DNA of 64,000 nucleotides from Streptomyces sp. ISL-87. GTDB taxonomy: Bacteria > Actinomycetota > Actinomycetes > Streptomycetales > Streptomycetaceae. The notes beneath the pieces were generated by a model. That model made no database searches, was not told where the DNA came from, and saw only the letters and a list, made by a program, of their open reading frames with translations. A program made the position numbers and the translations under genes. Location of the stretch: assembly GCF_018614095.1 (NCBI RefSeq), contig NZ_JAGGOY010000030.1:1-64000 (forward strand), read 5' to 3'. Below are positions 24,956-32,194 of this stretch, in pieces (position 1 is the stretch's first letter; each line of letters begins with the position of its first letter).

Positions 24956-26587
24956 ATGACTACATCCACGTTGCCGAAGTCCAGGCAGCAGTTGATTCTT
25001 GCCGTTCTCATGGTGTGTTCACTGCTGATCTGGCTGGACAACACCGTCCTGAGTACCACCCTGGAGACCCTCGCGGACCCGGTCCGTGGGCTGAACGCCA
25101 GCCCGGCCGAGCTGCAGTGGGCCACCGGCTCGTACACGCTGGCCTTTGCCACCTTGATGTTCACCGCGGGCGCGCTGGGCGACCGCTTCGGTCACCGGAC
25201 CGTGCTCGCGACAGGCCTGGTGGTCTTCGCCGCGTCCTCGGTGTGGGCGGCGTTCGCGGGCGACGCGGGGCAGCTGATCGCCGCCCGGGCCGCGATGGGC
25301 GTCGGCAGCGCGCTGATCATGCCCGGCAACCTGGCCATCCTCATGTGGACATTCACCGGCCCGGCGCGGTCGACCGCGATCGCCATCTCCTCGACCTCCG
25401 CCGGCGTCGGCATGGCCGTGGGCCCGGTGCTCGCCGGCGTGCTGCTCGACCACTTCTGGTGGGGCTCGGTCTTCCTGGTCAACGTCCCGGTCGTGGTCCT
25501 CGCGCTGATCGGCATCGCCCTGCTGGTCCCGAACTTCCGCAGCCCCGTCGTGCGACCGCTGGACCCGGCCGGAATGCTGCTGTCGATCAGCGGCCTCGCG
25601 GCGCTCGCCTACGGACTGATCCGCGCGGGGCAGGTAGCGGCCTGGGGCCGTACGGACGTCTGGGCGCCGATCGTCGTCGGACTGATCCTGCTGGCCGTGT
25701 TCGTCCGCGTCGAACTGCGCAGCAAGATGCCGAGCTTCGACCCCCGGCTTCTCGCCCAGCGCGCGTTCGGTGGCGGCAACGTAGCCCTCGGACTGCTTCT
25801 GTTCGCCATATCCGCCATCACCTTCTACAACGCGTTCTACCTGCAGGGCGCCCGCGGCTACTCGCCGATCGAGGCGGGCCTGGCCAGCCTCCCGACCGCG
25901 CTCGGCGCGATCCTGGGGGCACCCGTGGGCGCGCGCCTGGTGCATCGCTGGTCTCTGCGGATCGTCGCCGTGCCGGCCCTCACCGTGGCGGCGCTGACCA
26001 TGGGCGCGTACGGGCTCTTCGGGCTGAGCACGCCCCTCGTCTGGATCGAGGTCCTGCTGCTGGTCCAGGGCCTGTCCATCGGCATGGTGATCGGCCCGGT
26101 GACCGCGGCGCTGATCAGCACCCTGCCGTTGGAACGCGCCGGCGCCGGATCGGCCGTCACCAACACCGCGCGCCAGACCGGCAGCGTGATCGGGATCGCC
26201 GTCGGCGGCACGATCATGTCGATCGTGTACCGGCGCGCGATCGAACCCTCGCTGCACGGTGTCCCCGGACCGGTGCGGGACCAGGCGCGGGTCTCCGCCG
26301 AACAGGCCCGGCACGTCGCCACCACGTCCCACCTGCCCGCGCTCGGGCACGCCGCCGATGACGCGTTCGTCCACGCCATGCACGTCGGTGCGATCTGGAT
26401 CATGCTCATCGCGCTCTTCGGCGCGGCTGTACTGCTGCTGGCCCTGCGCGCGGTCCGCAAGCCCGCGGCTGCCGGGGGCGAGCCGGAGCCCGCGCAGGAA
26501 GACGGCCCGACCACGGACGAGGCGGCCCCCCGGGCCGGGGCCGATGCCCGGCCCGTCCGCGAGGGCGACGACGTGGGCACCCGCTGA
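24956..26587 (+). CDS. MFS drug exporter, DHA2 family (14 helices)
   Basis: A 543-residue proton-coupled exporter. LLIWLDNTVLSTTLETLADP matches motif D1 of DHA2 (LDxTVVNVALP-like), GALGDRFGHRTVLATGLVVF is motif A, and about fourteen helices are predicted. A hydrophilic tail (about 495-543) is rich in Glu/Pro/Ala. GAAGG precedes the ATG at 24956; an upstream start at 24902 lacks a site. It is first of three tightly spaced genes (4-base gap to the helicase). Its mate-less position in a mosaic region suggests a self-resistance gene from a lost cluster. Confidence 0.88.
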   Translation: MTTSTLPKSRQQLILAVLMVCSLLIWLDNTVLSTTLETLADPVRGLNASPAELQWATGSYTLAFATLMFTAGALGDRFGHRTVLATGLVVFAASSVWAAFAGDAGQLIAARAAMGVGSALIMPGNLAILMWTFTGPARSTAIAISSTSAGVGMAVGPVLAGVLLDHFWWGSVFLVNVPVVVLALIGIALLVPNFRSPVVRPLDPAGMLLSISGLAALAYGLIRAGQVAAWGRTDVWAPIVVGLILLAVFVRVELRSKMPSFDPRLLAQRAFGGGNVALGLLLFAISAITFYNAFYLQGARGYSPIEAGLASLPTALGAILGAPVGARLVHRWSLRIVAVPALTVAALTMGAYGLFGLSTPLVWIEVLLLVQGLSIGMVIGPVTAALISTLPLERAGAGSAVTNTARQTGSVIGIAVGGTIMSIVYRRAIEPSLHGVPGPVRDQARVSAEQARHVATTSHLPALGHAADDAFVHAMHVGAIWIMLIALFGAAVLLLALRAVRKPAAAGGEPEPAQEDGPTTDEAAPRAGADARPVREGDDVGTR

Positions 26588-26591
26588 CGCC

Positions 26592-28391
26592 ATGGGAACC
26601 AGGCAGAAACTCCCCGAGGCGCGGTCGGACAGTCAGGCCACTTACCTGCCCGACCGGCACATATTCGCCCTGTGGACCTGGGCCGACGGCGCCGTGGGGG
26701 CGGCCCCGCCGGTCGGCGACGTCGAGACCGTTCCCCTGGTCGTGCCGACGCCGGACCTCGGCAGGCTCAAGGTGTCCGACGTCGACTGCGTGCTGATCGA
26801 GCCGGACCGGCTCGTGGCCGTGCCCCTCGACTCGCCCGGCCGGTCGGTGAAGGTCTGGCGGTCGTGGATCGCGGGCGGCGAGTCGGCTCTGCCGATCGCC
26901 GCGCACGCGGTCCCCGACGCCACAGGTGTCGCCGTGACGACGGCAGAGTACGCGGGCGGCGTCTTCCGCCGCACCACCTCGGTGGGGGCCGAGATGCGTA
27001 CGGCGCTCACCGCCAAGCTGCGGCCTTACCAGGTGCGCGGGGTGAGCTGGCTGCGCGAGACCATCGAGACGCACGGCGGCGCGGTGCTGGCCGACGAGAT
27101 GGGACTCGGCAAGACCCTGCAGACCATCGGTTGTGTCGCCGGACGCGCCGAGAAGGCGCCGCAACTGGTGGTCTGCCCCACGTCGTTGGTGGGGAACTGG
27201 GCGCACGAGATCGCGCGGTTCGCACCCGGACTGCGGACCACGATCTGGCGCGGCGGGCCGCTGCCCGAGGTGGACAGCGGCACGGTGGTGCTCACCGGCT
27301 ACCCCACGCTGCGCACGCACAGCCCGGCCCTGGCGGGGATCCAGTGGAGCACCGCGGTCTTCGACGAGGCGCAGGTCCTGAAGAACCCCCGTACGCAGGT
27401 GTCGAAGGCCGCGCGCACCATCGCGGCCGACGCGCGGATCGCCCTGACCGGAACGCCCGTCGAGAATCACCTCGACGAGCTGTGGGCCCTGCTCAATCTG
27501 GTCGCACCGCACCTGTTCGCGAACCGGACGCAGTTCCGCCGTCGCTTCGTGCGGCCGATCGCGGACGGCTCCCCGGCCGCTTCCGCCCGGTTGCGCGGGG
27601 CCATCGAGCCGGTCGTGCTGATGCGGAAGAAGTCCCAGGTCGCAGGGTCACTCCCACCCAAGATCCACGCCGATCTCATCTGCGACCTCAGCGAGGAGCA
27701 GGAGAAGCTGTACGACCGGCTGCTGGACCAGGTCATCGACGACGGCTTTGGCAGCGGCGCCCAGCGGCAGACCAAGGTGCTCGCGGTCCTGACGTCGCTC
27801 AAGCAGGTCTGCAACCATCCGGGCCTGATCACGGACGACCTCGGTGAGCTGTCGGGCAGGTCGGGCAAGCTCGACCTGTGCGCCGACATCGTGGCCAACA
27901 ACTTGGAGAACGACTCTCCGACCCTCGTCTTCACCCAGTACCGGCAGACCGGTGAGCTGCTGGTCCGGCACTTCGCCGAACAGTTCGGGGTGAGTACGCC
28001 GTTCTTCCACGGTGGCCTGAACCAGGAGCAGCGGGCCGACATCGTCCGCCGGTTCCAGTCCGACGACGGTCCGAAGGTGCTCGTCCTCAGTCTGAAAGCA
28101 GGGGGCACCGGGCTCACGCTCACGCGCGCGGCCGACGTCATCCACTTCGACCGGTGGTGGAACCCGGCCGTGGAGGCCCAGGCGTCCGACCGGGTCCACC
28201 GGATCGGTCAGACCCGCACGGTCACCGTCACCACCCTGACAACCGGTACCACTGTCGAGGAGCACATCGCGGCCATGCACAACCGCAAGTCCGCGCTGTC
28301 GGACATCGCCGACACGTCCAGCGTCGCCGAGCTGACCCGCCTGGACGACGACCGTCTCATCGAGGTCCTGCGCCGGAAGCGAGTCAACTGA
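26592..28391 (+). CDS. SNF2/HepA-type DEAD/DEAH-box helicase-like ATPase
   Basis: A 599-residue SNF2-family translocase. Motif I is VLADEMGLGKTLQT (about 165-178), motif II DEAQ (about 258; the usual DEAH/DEGQ slot), motif III ALTGTPVENHLDELW, motif IV-V FTQYRQTG and LVLSLKAGGTGLTLT, and motif VI VHRIGQTRTVTV (about 535-546). The N-terminal 130 residues replace the usual larger SNF2-associated helical domain, so it is shorter than typical actinobacterial members (often 900 or more). It starts 4 bases after the exporter stop and ends 2 bases before the SWIM gene, so all three are one operon. Confidence 0.9.
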   Translation: MGTRQKLPEARSDSQATYLPDRHIFALWTWADGAVGAAPPVGDVETVPLVVPTPDLGRLKVSDVDCVLIEPDRLVAVPLDSPGRSVKVWRSWIAGGESALPIAAHAVPDATGVAVTTAEYAGGVFRRTTSVGAEMRTALTAKLRPYQVRGVSWLRETIETHGGAVLADEMGLGKTLQTIGCVAGRAEKAPQLVVCPTSLVGNWAHEIARFAPGLRTTIWRGGPLPEVDSGTVVLTGYPTLRTHSPALAGIQWSTAVFDEAQVLKNPRTQVSKAARTIAADARIALTGTPVENHLDELWALLNLVAPHLFANRTQFRRRFVRPIADGSPAASARLRGAIEPVVLMRKKSQVAGSLPPKIHADLICDLSEEQEKLYDRLLDQVIDDGFGSGAQRQTKVLAVLTSLKQVCNHPGLITDDLGELSGRSGKLDLCADIVANNLENDSPTLVFTQYRQTGELLVRHFAEQFGVSTPFFHGGLNQEQRADIVRRFQSDDGPKVLVLSLKAGGTGLTLTRAADVIHFDRWWNPAVEAQASDRVHRIGQTRTVTVTTLTTGTTVEEHIAAMHNRKSALSDIADTSSVAELTRLDDDRLIEVLRRKRVN

Positions 28392-28393
28392 CC

Positions 28394-28954
28394 ATGGCCG
28401 ACCACGACTACGGTTACACGAAGTGGGGCAAGGACTGGGTCCGGTTCGCCGAGTCGTTGCGCCAGACCCGTCCTGATCCCCAGCTGCCGAGCGCACGCCG
28501 CACGGCACGCGACGGGAAGGTCCAGATCACGTTCGACGACCGGACCGTGCGTGCCGTCGTGCACCGAGGTCGCGGTACCTCGGTGGTCACGATCGAGGTC
28601 GCGCCGATGTCCCCGGGGGCGACGGCCGAGATCTCCCGTCAGCTGAGCGGCATCCAGCCCCTGCTCACCGACGACCTGTACCGCGCGATCGCCGACGCGG
28701 GCCATCCGCCCGCGCCGGCCCTCGACAGCGTCGACTGCTCCTGCCCGACCGCCACCCTGCGGTGCGTCCATGAGCTGTCCGTCTACTACGACATGGCGCG
28801 GCGCATCGACGACGATCCCCGCATCGCTCTTGACGTGCAGGGCTTCTTCCGCGCTTCGGCGGGCGGCGGCCAGGCGCCCGCCGAAGCGACGGCGCAGCGC
28901 TGGATCGCACTCAACTCCCTTGATCCAGCCGCCTACTTCACAGCGGCCGATTGA
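28394..28954 (+). CDS. SWIM zinc-finger protein, short form
   Basis: A 186-residue protein. The SWIM finger reads DCSCPTATLRCVHELSVYY (about 113-131; CxC-x6-CxH), a zinc site that partners SNF2 ATPases or binds DNA/protein. The opening YGYTKWGKDWVRFAESLRQ is common in SNF2-linked SWIM proteins, which are usually 300-450 residues; this one ends soon after the finger. The stop lies 18 bases before the right recombinase fragment, so its 3' end may have been shortened by the rearrangement. ATG 28394 is 2 bases after the helicase stop. Confidence 0.83.
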   Translation: MADHDYGYTKWGKDWVRFAESLRQTRPDPQLPSARRTARDGKVQITFDDRTVRAVVHRGRGTSVVTIEVAPMSPGATAEISRQLSGIQPLLTDDLYRAIADAGHPPAPALDSVDCSCPTATLRCVHELSVYYDMARRIDDDPRIALDVQGFFRASAGGGQAPAEATAQRWIALNSLDPAAYFTAAD

Positions 28955-28972
28955 CCCGGCCTCCGCCGGAAG

Positions 28973-29160
28973 AGAGCAGAAGAAGAGCGTTGGCTGGGTG
29001 AAATCGAAGGCATCGACCTGACGCTGACTTTCGTCCGCACCAAGCAAGCTGACGCGGCTCGGCTCACACATCGGGAACCAGTGGGCCTCGGTATCCCGAC
29101 CACCCGCCCCAGTCCGACTGACGACCATGATCGTCTCGCCTTGGACTTAGTGCAGAGAAG
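28973..29160 (+). pseudogene. third recombinase tail fragment
   Basis: The frame RAEEERWLGEIEGIDLTLTF, then VRTKQADAARLTHREPVGLG and on, is the same recombinase tail as at 23782 but retains the RAEEERWLGE stretch deleted there and lacks the CIRCPML part. There is no start. It includes the right 161-bp repeat. Confidence 0.65.
29000..29160. repeat. 161-bp direct repeat, right copy
   Basis: Matches 23848-24008 with two single-base indels. Its right edge joins the truncated methyltransferase gene, just as the left copy joins the truncated ligase gene. Confidence 0.9.
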
Positions 29161-29415
29161 CTCGAACCAGGCGGGCGGGATGTCGTTGGAGGCGGCGGTG
29201 ACCAGGATCGCGTGGAAGCCCCGGGCGGGGACGAGCTCGGGCGGCGCGCCGTGTTCGCCGTCCCCGAGGACCGGCCGCACCCGCCGCGCGTACCCGGTCT
29301 CGTCCAGGAACCGGACGGTCCGGGCATGCACGTAGGGGTCGATCTCGACACAGGTCACCGATCCGGCCGGCCCGACGAGTTCGGCGATGAGGGACGCGTT
29401 GTAGCCGCCGCCTCC
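29161..29415 (-). pseudogene. internal fragment of a PCMT-like methyltransferase
   Basis: The minus-strand frame GGGYNASLIAELVGPAGSVT then CVEIDPYVHARTVRFLDETG, VLGDGEHGAPPELVPARGFH and AILVTAASNDIPPAWFELL matches protein-L-isoaspartate-methyltransferase-like enzymes, including the peptide-tailoring type. The N-terminus before the SAM motif I glycine cluster and everything after FELL are missing; the 3' break coincides with the direct-repeat edge. Confidence 0.7.
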
Positions 29416-29602
29416 GAGAAACCGACGGGTTCGCAGAATCTCGAAGGGGAAGCTACGGGAACCCGAGGGGCATCTCGCCAATTATTGCTTCCGACGCGTG
29501 GGTTCGCTGCTAATTCTGGCGCTGACAGCGGAAAGGGACCTCGGCCCGGATCGCCGGGCCCACCAGCACGCCGCTGGGGCATCTCCAATCGATGGCTCCC
29601 CA

Positions 29603-29641
29603 GCCCGTGTGAGGGCGGGCTGCGCCCGCCCTCACACGGGC
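29603..29641 (-). terminator. strong intrinsic-terminator-like hairpin after the dienelactone hydrolase gene
   Basis: Perfect 18-bp arms GCCCGTGTGAGGGCGGGC and GCCCGCCCTCACACGGGC flank a 3-base loop. It is located 61 bases beyond the hydrolase stop on the minus strand. Confidence 0.8.
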
Positions 29642-29702
29642 TTTGAAACATCGCTAGGGCTCCGGAGCCATGTACTTCAGGTTTGGTTTCCGAGCCGGAG
29701 CC

Positions 29703-30437
29703 TCAACTGTCGGCCAGGGCGCGGTCGAGGAGGGGCAGCAGGCGGTCCCAGTGGCGCTGCAGCGCGGCGGGGTTGAAGGCGTCGGTGTCGGACATGGTGA
29801 AGCCGTGGACGGTGCCGGGGTAGATCTCGGAGGTGTAGCCGACCCCCGCGGCATCCAGGGCCTGGTTGAGCTCGCCGAGAGCCTCGGGCGTCATGTCGCC
29901 TTCGGCGTGGCCGAGGTGGACCTCGCCGGTGAGGCGGTGCAGGCTGTCGGGCCCGTCGGCGCCCACGGGGCCGTGGAATCCGGCGACGGCGGCCACCTGG
30001 CCGGGGTGGGCCGCGGCGGTGCGCATCGCCAGAAGGCCGCCTATGCAGTAGCCGGTCACCGCGACCGGTCCGGCGCTGACCTCGGGCTGGATGCTGAGGA
30101 ACCTGAGGTAGGCGTCAGCATCGCTCAGGACACGTTCGACGGTGTGCGCCTCGATCAAGGGCATCAGCTGGGCGAAGACCGCGGGCCGGTCCTCTTCTCC
30201 GATGTGCTCGGGTAGCTCGATCACCGGTGCCGGGCCGTGCCGGTAGAAGAGGTTGGGGACGAGCACGTAATACCCGTGCCCGGCCAGTTCGCGGGCCATC
30301 TCCCGCAGCACGGGCCGGATACCGAAGCCGTCCGCGTACATCAGCACCCCTGGGTGCCGCTCACCACCGTCGGGGAAGGCGGCGAAAGCGTCGGCCTGGC
30401 CGTCCGCGGTGGGTATGTGCAGCATCTTGGTGGGCAT
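29703..30437 (-). CDS. dienelactone hydrolase family protein
   Basis: A 244-residue alpha/beta hydrolase. The nucleophile elbow VTGYCIGGLLAMR carries Cys (about residue 131), as in true dienelactone hydrolases. The catalytic His lies in PGTVHGFTMSD near 212, and an Asp is in the expected GHAEGD stretch. It may hydrolyse dienelactones or related esters. A 5' inverted repeat covers the ribosome binding site, and a strong terminator follows; the gene is monocistronic. Confidence 0.88.
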   Translation of the reverse strand: MPTKMLHIPTADGQADAFAAFPDGGERHPGVLMYADGFGIRPVLREMARELAGHGYYVLVPNLFYRHGPAPVIELPEHIGEEDRPAVFAQLMPLIEAHTVERVLSDADAYLRFLSIQPEVSAGPVAVTGYCIGGLLAMRTAAAHPGQVAAVAGFHGPVGADGPDSLHRLTGEVHLGHAEGDMTPEALGELNQALDAAGVGYTSEIYPGTVHGFTMSDTDAFNPAALQRHWDRLLPLLDRALADS

Positions 30438-30442
30438 GAGTT

Positions 30443-30488
30443 CTCCTGTCGTGGTTGACGTATCGAGCTGTGATCAACACGACAGGAG
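30443..30488 (-). promoter_or_regulatory. inverted repeat covering the ribosome binding site of the hydrolase gene
   Basis: CTCCTGTCGTG (30443-30453) and CACGACAGGAG (30478-30488) are perfect complements, and the pairing extends inward through GTTGA/TCAA with one bulge. On the minus-strand mRNA the 3' arm holds AGGAG five bases before the start codon, so the hairpin would hide the ribosome binding site. It may equally be a repressor operator. Confidence 0.5.
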
Positions 30489-30789
30489 GCGGAGCCCGCG
30501 CAGCAGCGCCAGATCCTCGATCCAACAGCGGGCCAGCACCGGCCCGTACGGCGCTCAGAGGAGCGCCGGGTCACCAATCCGTGTGTGGCGCAATGCCGTC
30601 CCGGTAGTCATCGCCGCACAACGTAGCCCACCGGACAGGATCGATGCCAGCCCCCAAGTCCATTGTGCTGTCTGGGTCAGGTCCTCGACCAGCCCGCGGC
30701 GCAGCCGTAGGGCGGCGGCCGCCTCGGCGAACCGCAGACGTCCCGGGGCCGGGGGCCGGGGGCCTGGGGGTGAGGTGGGCTGCGGGCAG

Positions 30790-31056
30790 GCCGGGCAGCA
30801 GGCCGGGCCAGACCACGTTCAGGGCCTGGGCGGTGGGGGTGAAGAGCGGTTGGGGGAGGTGACGCAGATCGGCGGGGGTGTGCCATTCCCAGCGGGCGAT
30901 GTTCTCGGGCTCCCGTACGGTCGGCCGGCCCGCGTAGTGGGTGATCCGTGCGACCTCGCTGACCCGGGTCACACCGTGGGTGTCGTCGCACAGGGTCCCG
31001 AGCAGCACGACATCCTCCGCCCGGGCACGGAGCCCGGCCTCCGACGCCGCGCACCG
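30790..31056 (-). pseudogene. NUDIX hydrolase C-terminal remnant
   Basis: The frame EAGLRARAEDVVLLGTLCDD, then GVTRVSEVARITHYAGRPTV and PENIARWEWHTPADLRHLPQ resembles the half of a NUDIX protein downstream of the NUDIX box (E-A-G-L is what is left of REVREEAGL). The catalytic box itself and the N-terminus are missing. The reading after LLPGLP is not conserved. Confidence 0.5.
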
Positions 31057-31236
31057 GCTGGCCGGCCGGCGCCGGGGAGTGCGGCGGGCCGCACTGATAC
31101 ACCGTTACCGGGCCTCGGCGGGACTCTGGTCCGGGCGGGTCGGGGGAACACGCCAGGCGGGCGGGAAAACGGCAGGTTGCACCGTACGTTCGCCTACGCT
31201 CACGGTGACGGTTCCCACTGCCGGTGAAGGGACGAC

Positions 31237-31755
31237 ATGACTGCCGACAAGCTGTCCATCGCCGACCAGATCTTCGACCGGCTGGACACAGACGGTGACG
31301 GGAAGCTGGTCGAGCAGGACTACCGGGCTGCCGCGGAGCGGCTTCTCCAGTCGTACGGCATGGGGCCGAATTCACCGAAGGGCCGGGCTCTCATCGAGGC
31401 GCATCTCGCGGTGTGGGAGCGGGAGGCCGAATTGGTCGACCGTGATCACGATGGCGCGATCACCCGCGAGGAGTATCGCGAGTGGTTCACTTCCAAGGCG
31501 GCGCCCGACCACGGCTCTCCAGAGGTATTGGCCATGCTCCATGCGCAGTTCCATGTCGCCGACAGGGACGGGGACGGGACGCTGAGCCTCCAGGACTTCG
31601 TGGCCTGGAGGGCGCTGAGGGGCGTGTCGGCGGAGACGGCCGCTTCGGCCTTCGCGCTGATCGATTCCGATGGGGACGGCGGCATCAGCTGGGACGATTT
31701 CGCCGCCGCCGGCCACGCACACGGATTGCTGACCTTGCTGTACGGCCGGCGGTGA
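31237..31755 (+). CDS. EF-hand calcium-binding protein (calerythrin-like)
   Basis: A 172-residue protein with four EF-hand loops: DTDGDGKLVEQD (about 17-28), DRDHDGAITREE (about 68-79), DRDGDGTLSLQD (about 109-120) and DSDGDGGISWDD (about 143-154). All have acidic residues at loop positions 1, 3 and 5, and loop 2 ends with the canonical Glu. This is the layout of sarcoplasmic/calerythrin-type proteins found in streptomycetes, which buffer or sense cytosolic calcium. No signal peptide is seen. Confidence 0.9.
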   Translation: MTADKLSIADQIFDRLDTDGDGKLVEQDYRAAAERLLQSYGMGPNSPKGRALIEAHLAVWEREAELVDRDHDGAITREEYREWFTSKAAPDHGSPEVLAMLHAQFHVADRDGDGTLSLQDFVAWRALRGVSAETAASAFALIDSDGDGGISWDDFAAAGHAHGLLTLLYGRR

Positions 31756-31759
31756 GCTG

Positions 31760-31975
31760 CCCGCCTGCTCCGTAGCCGATGCCGGCCCAGTTCGTGGCGT
31801 TGGCCAACCACCGCGCGTCCTCCTTCCACCACGGACGGCCGCCCTTGACGCTGTCGCCGCGGTCTGCGCGTCCTCGCCTGCCTGGACGGCCGAGGCGTGG
31901 GCGGAAGCAGCAGAAGCCTGAACCGCGTTGGCGGAGGCCACCGCCCTGCGAGCGGCGTCCACCGCACGGTTGCCG
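31760..31975 (-). pseudogene. remnant of an alanine-rich repeat protein
   Basis: On the minus strand one frame reads DAARRAVASANAVQASAASA, then HASAVQAGEDAQTAA, typical of long Ala-rich coiled regions of streptomycete surface or toxin-delivery proteins. It then shifts frame to KGGRPWWKEDARWLANATNW and AGIGYGAG. Neither piece has a start. It looks like a decayed internal segment. Similarity is judged by style only. Confidence 0.35.
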
Positions 31976-32194
31976 ATTCCGACGATTCCCGTACGCTGCG
32001 GCTCGGCTCTCGTGAGACACCGGAACCCCTGGGAGGGTCGTCGGTGTGTCGCCGCCCGCCATTTGGCGATGGGCTTTCGAGGCGTAGAGATTCGACGGAA
32101 ATCGGTGTGACTGACAGCTTGCGGCGGCCGGAGAAGTCATCTCGGCAGCGCCCTCGATCGATTCCCCGCGCACCTGTTCAACCGAAGGAAAAGC

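Noticed and set aside
25019..26593. Long minus-strand open frame opposite the MFS gene
   Set aside because: Asp/His/Arg-rich low-information sequence mirroring the exporter codons; no start context or domain.
29355..29651. Minus-strand frame covering the hairpin after the methyltransferase fragment
   Set aside because: It reads through the 18-bp inverted repeat and is repetitive; the hairpin explains the sequence better.
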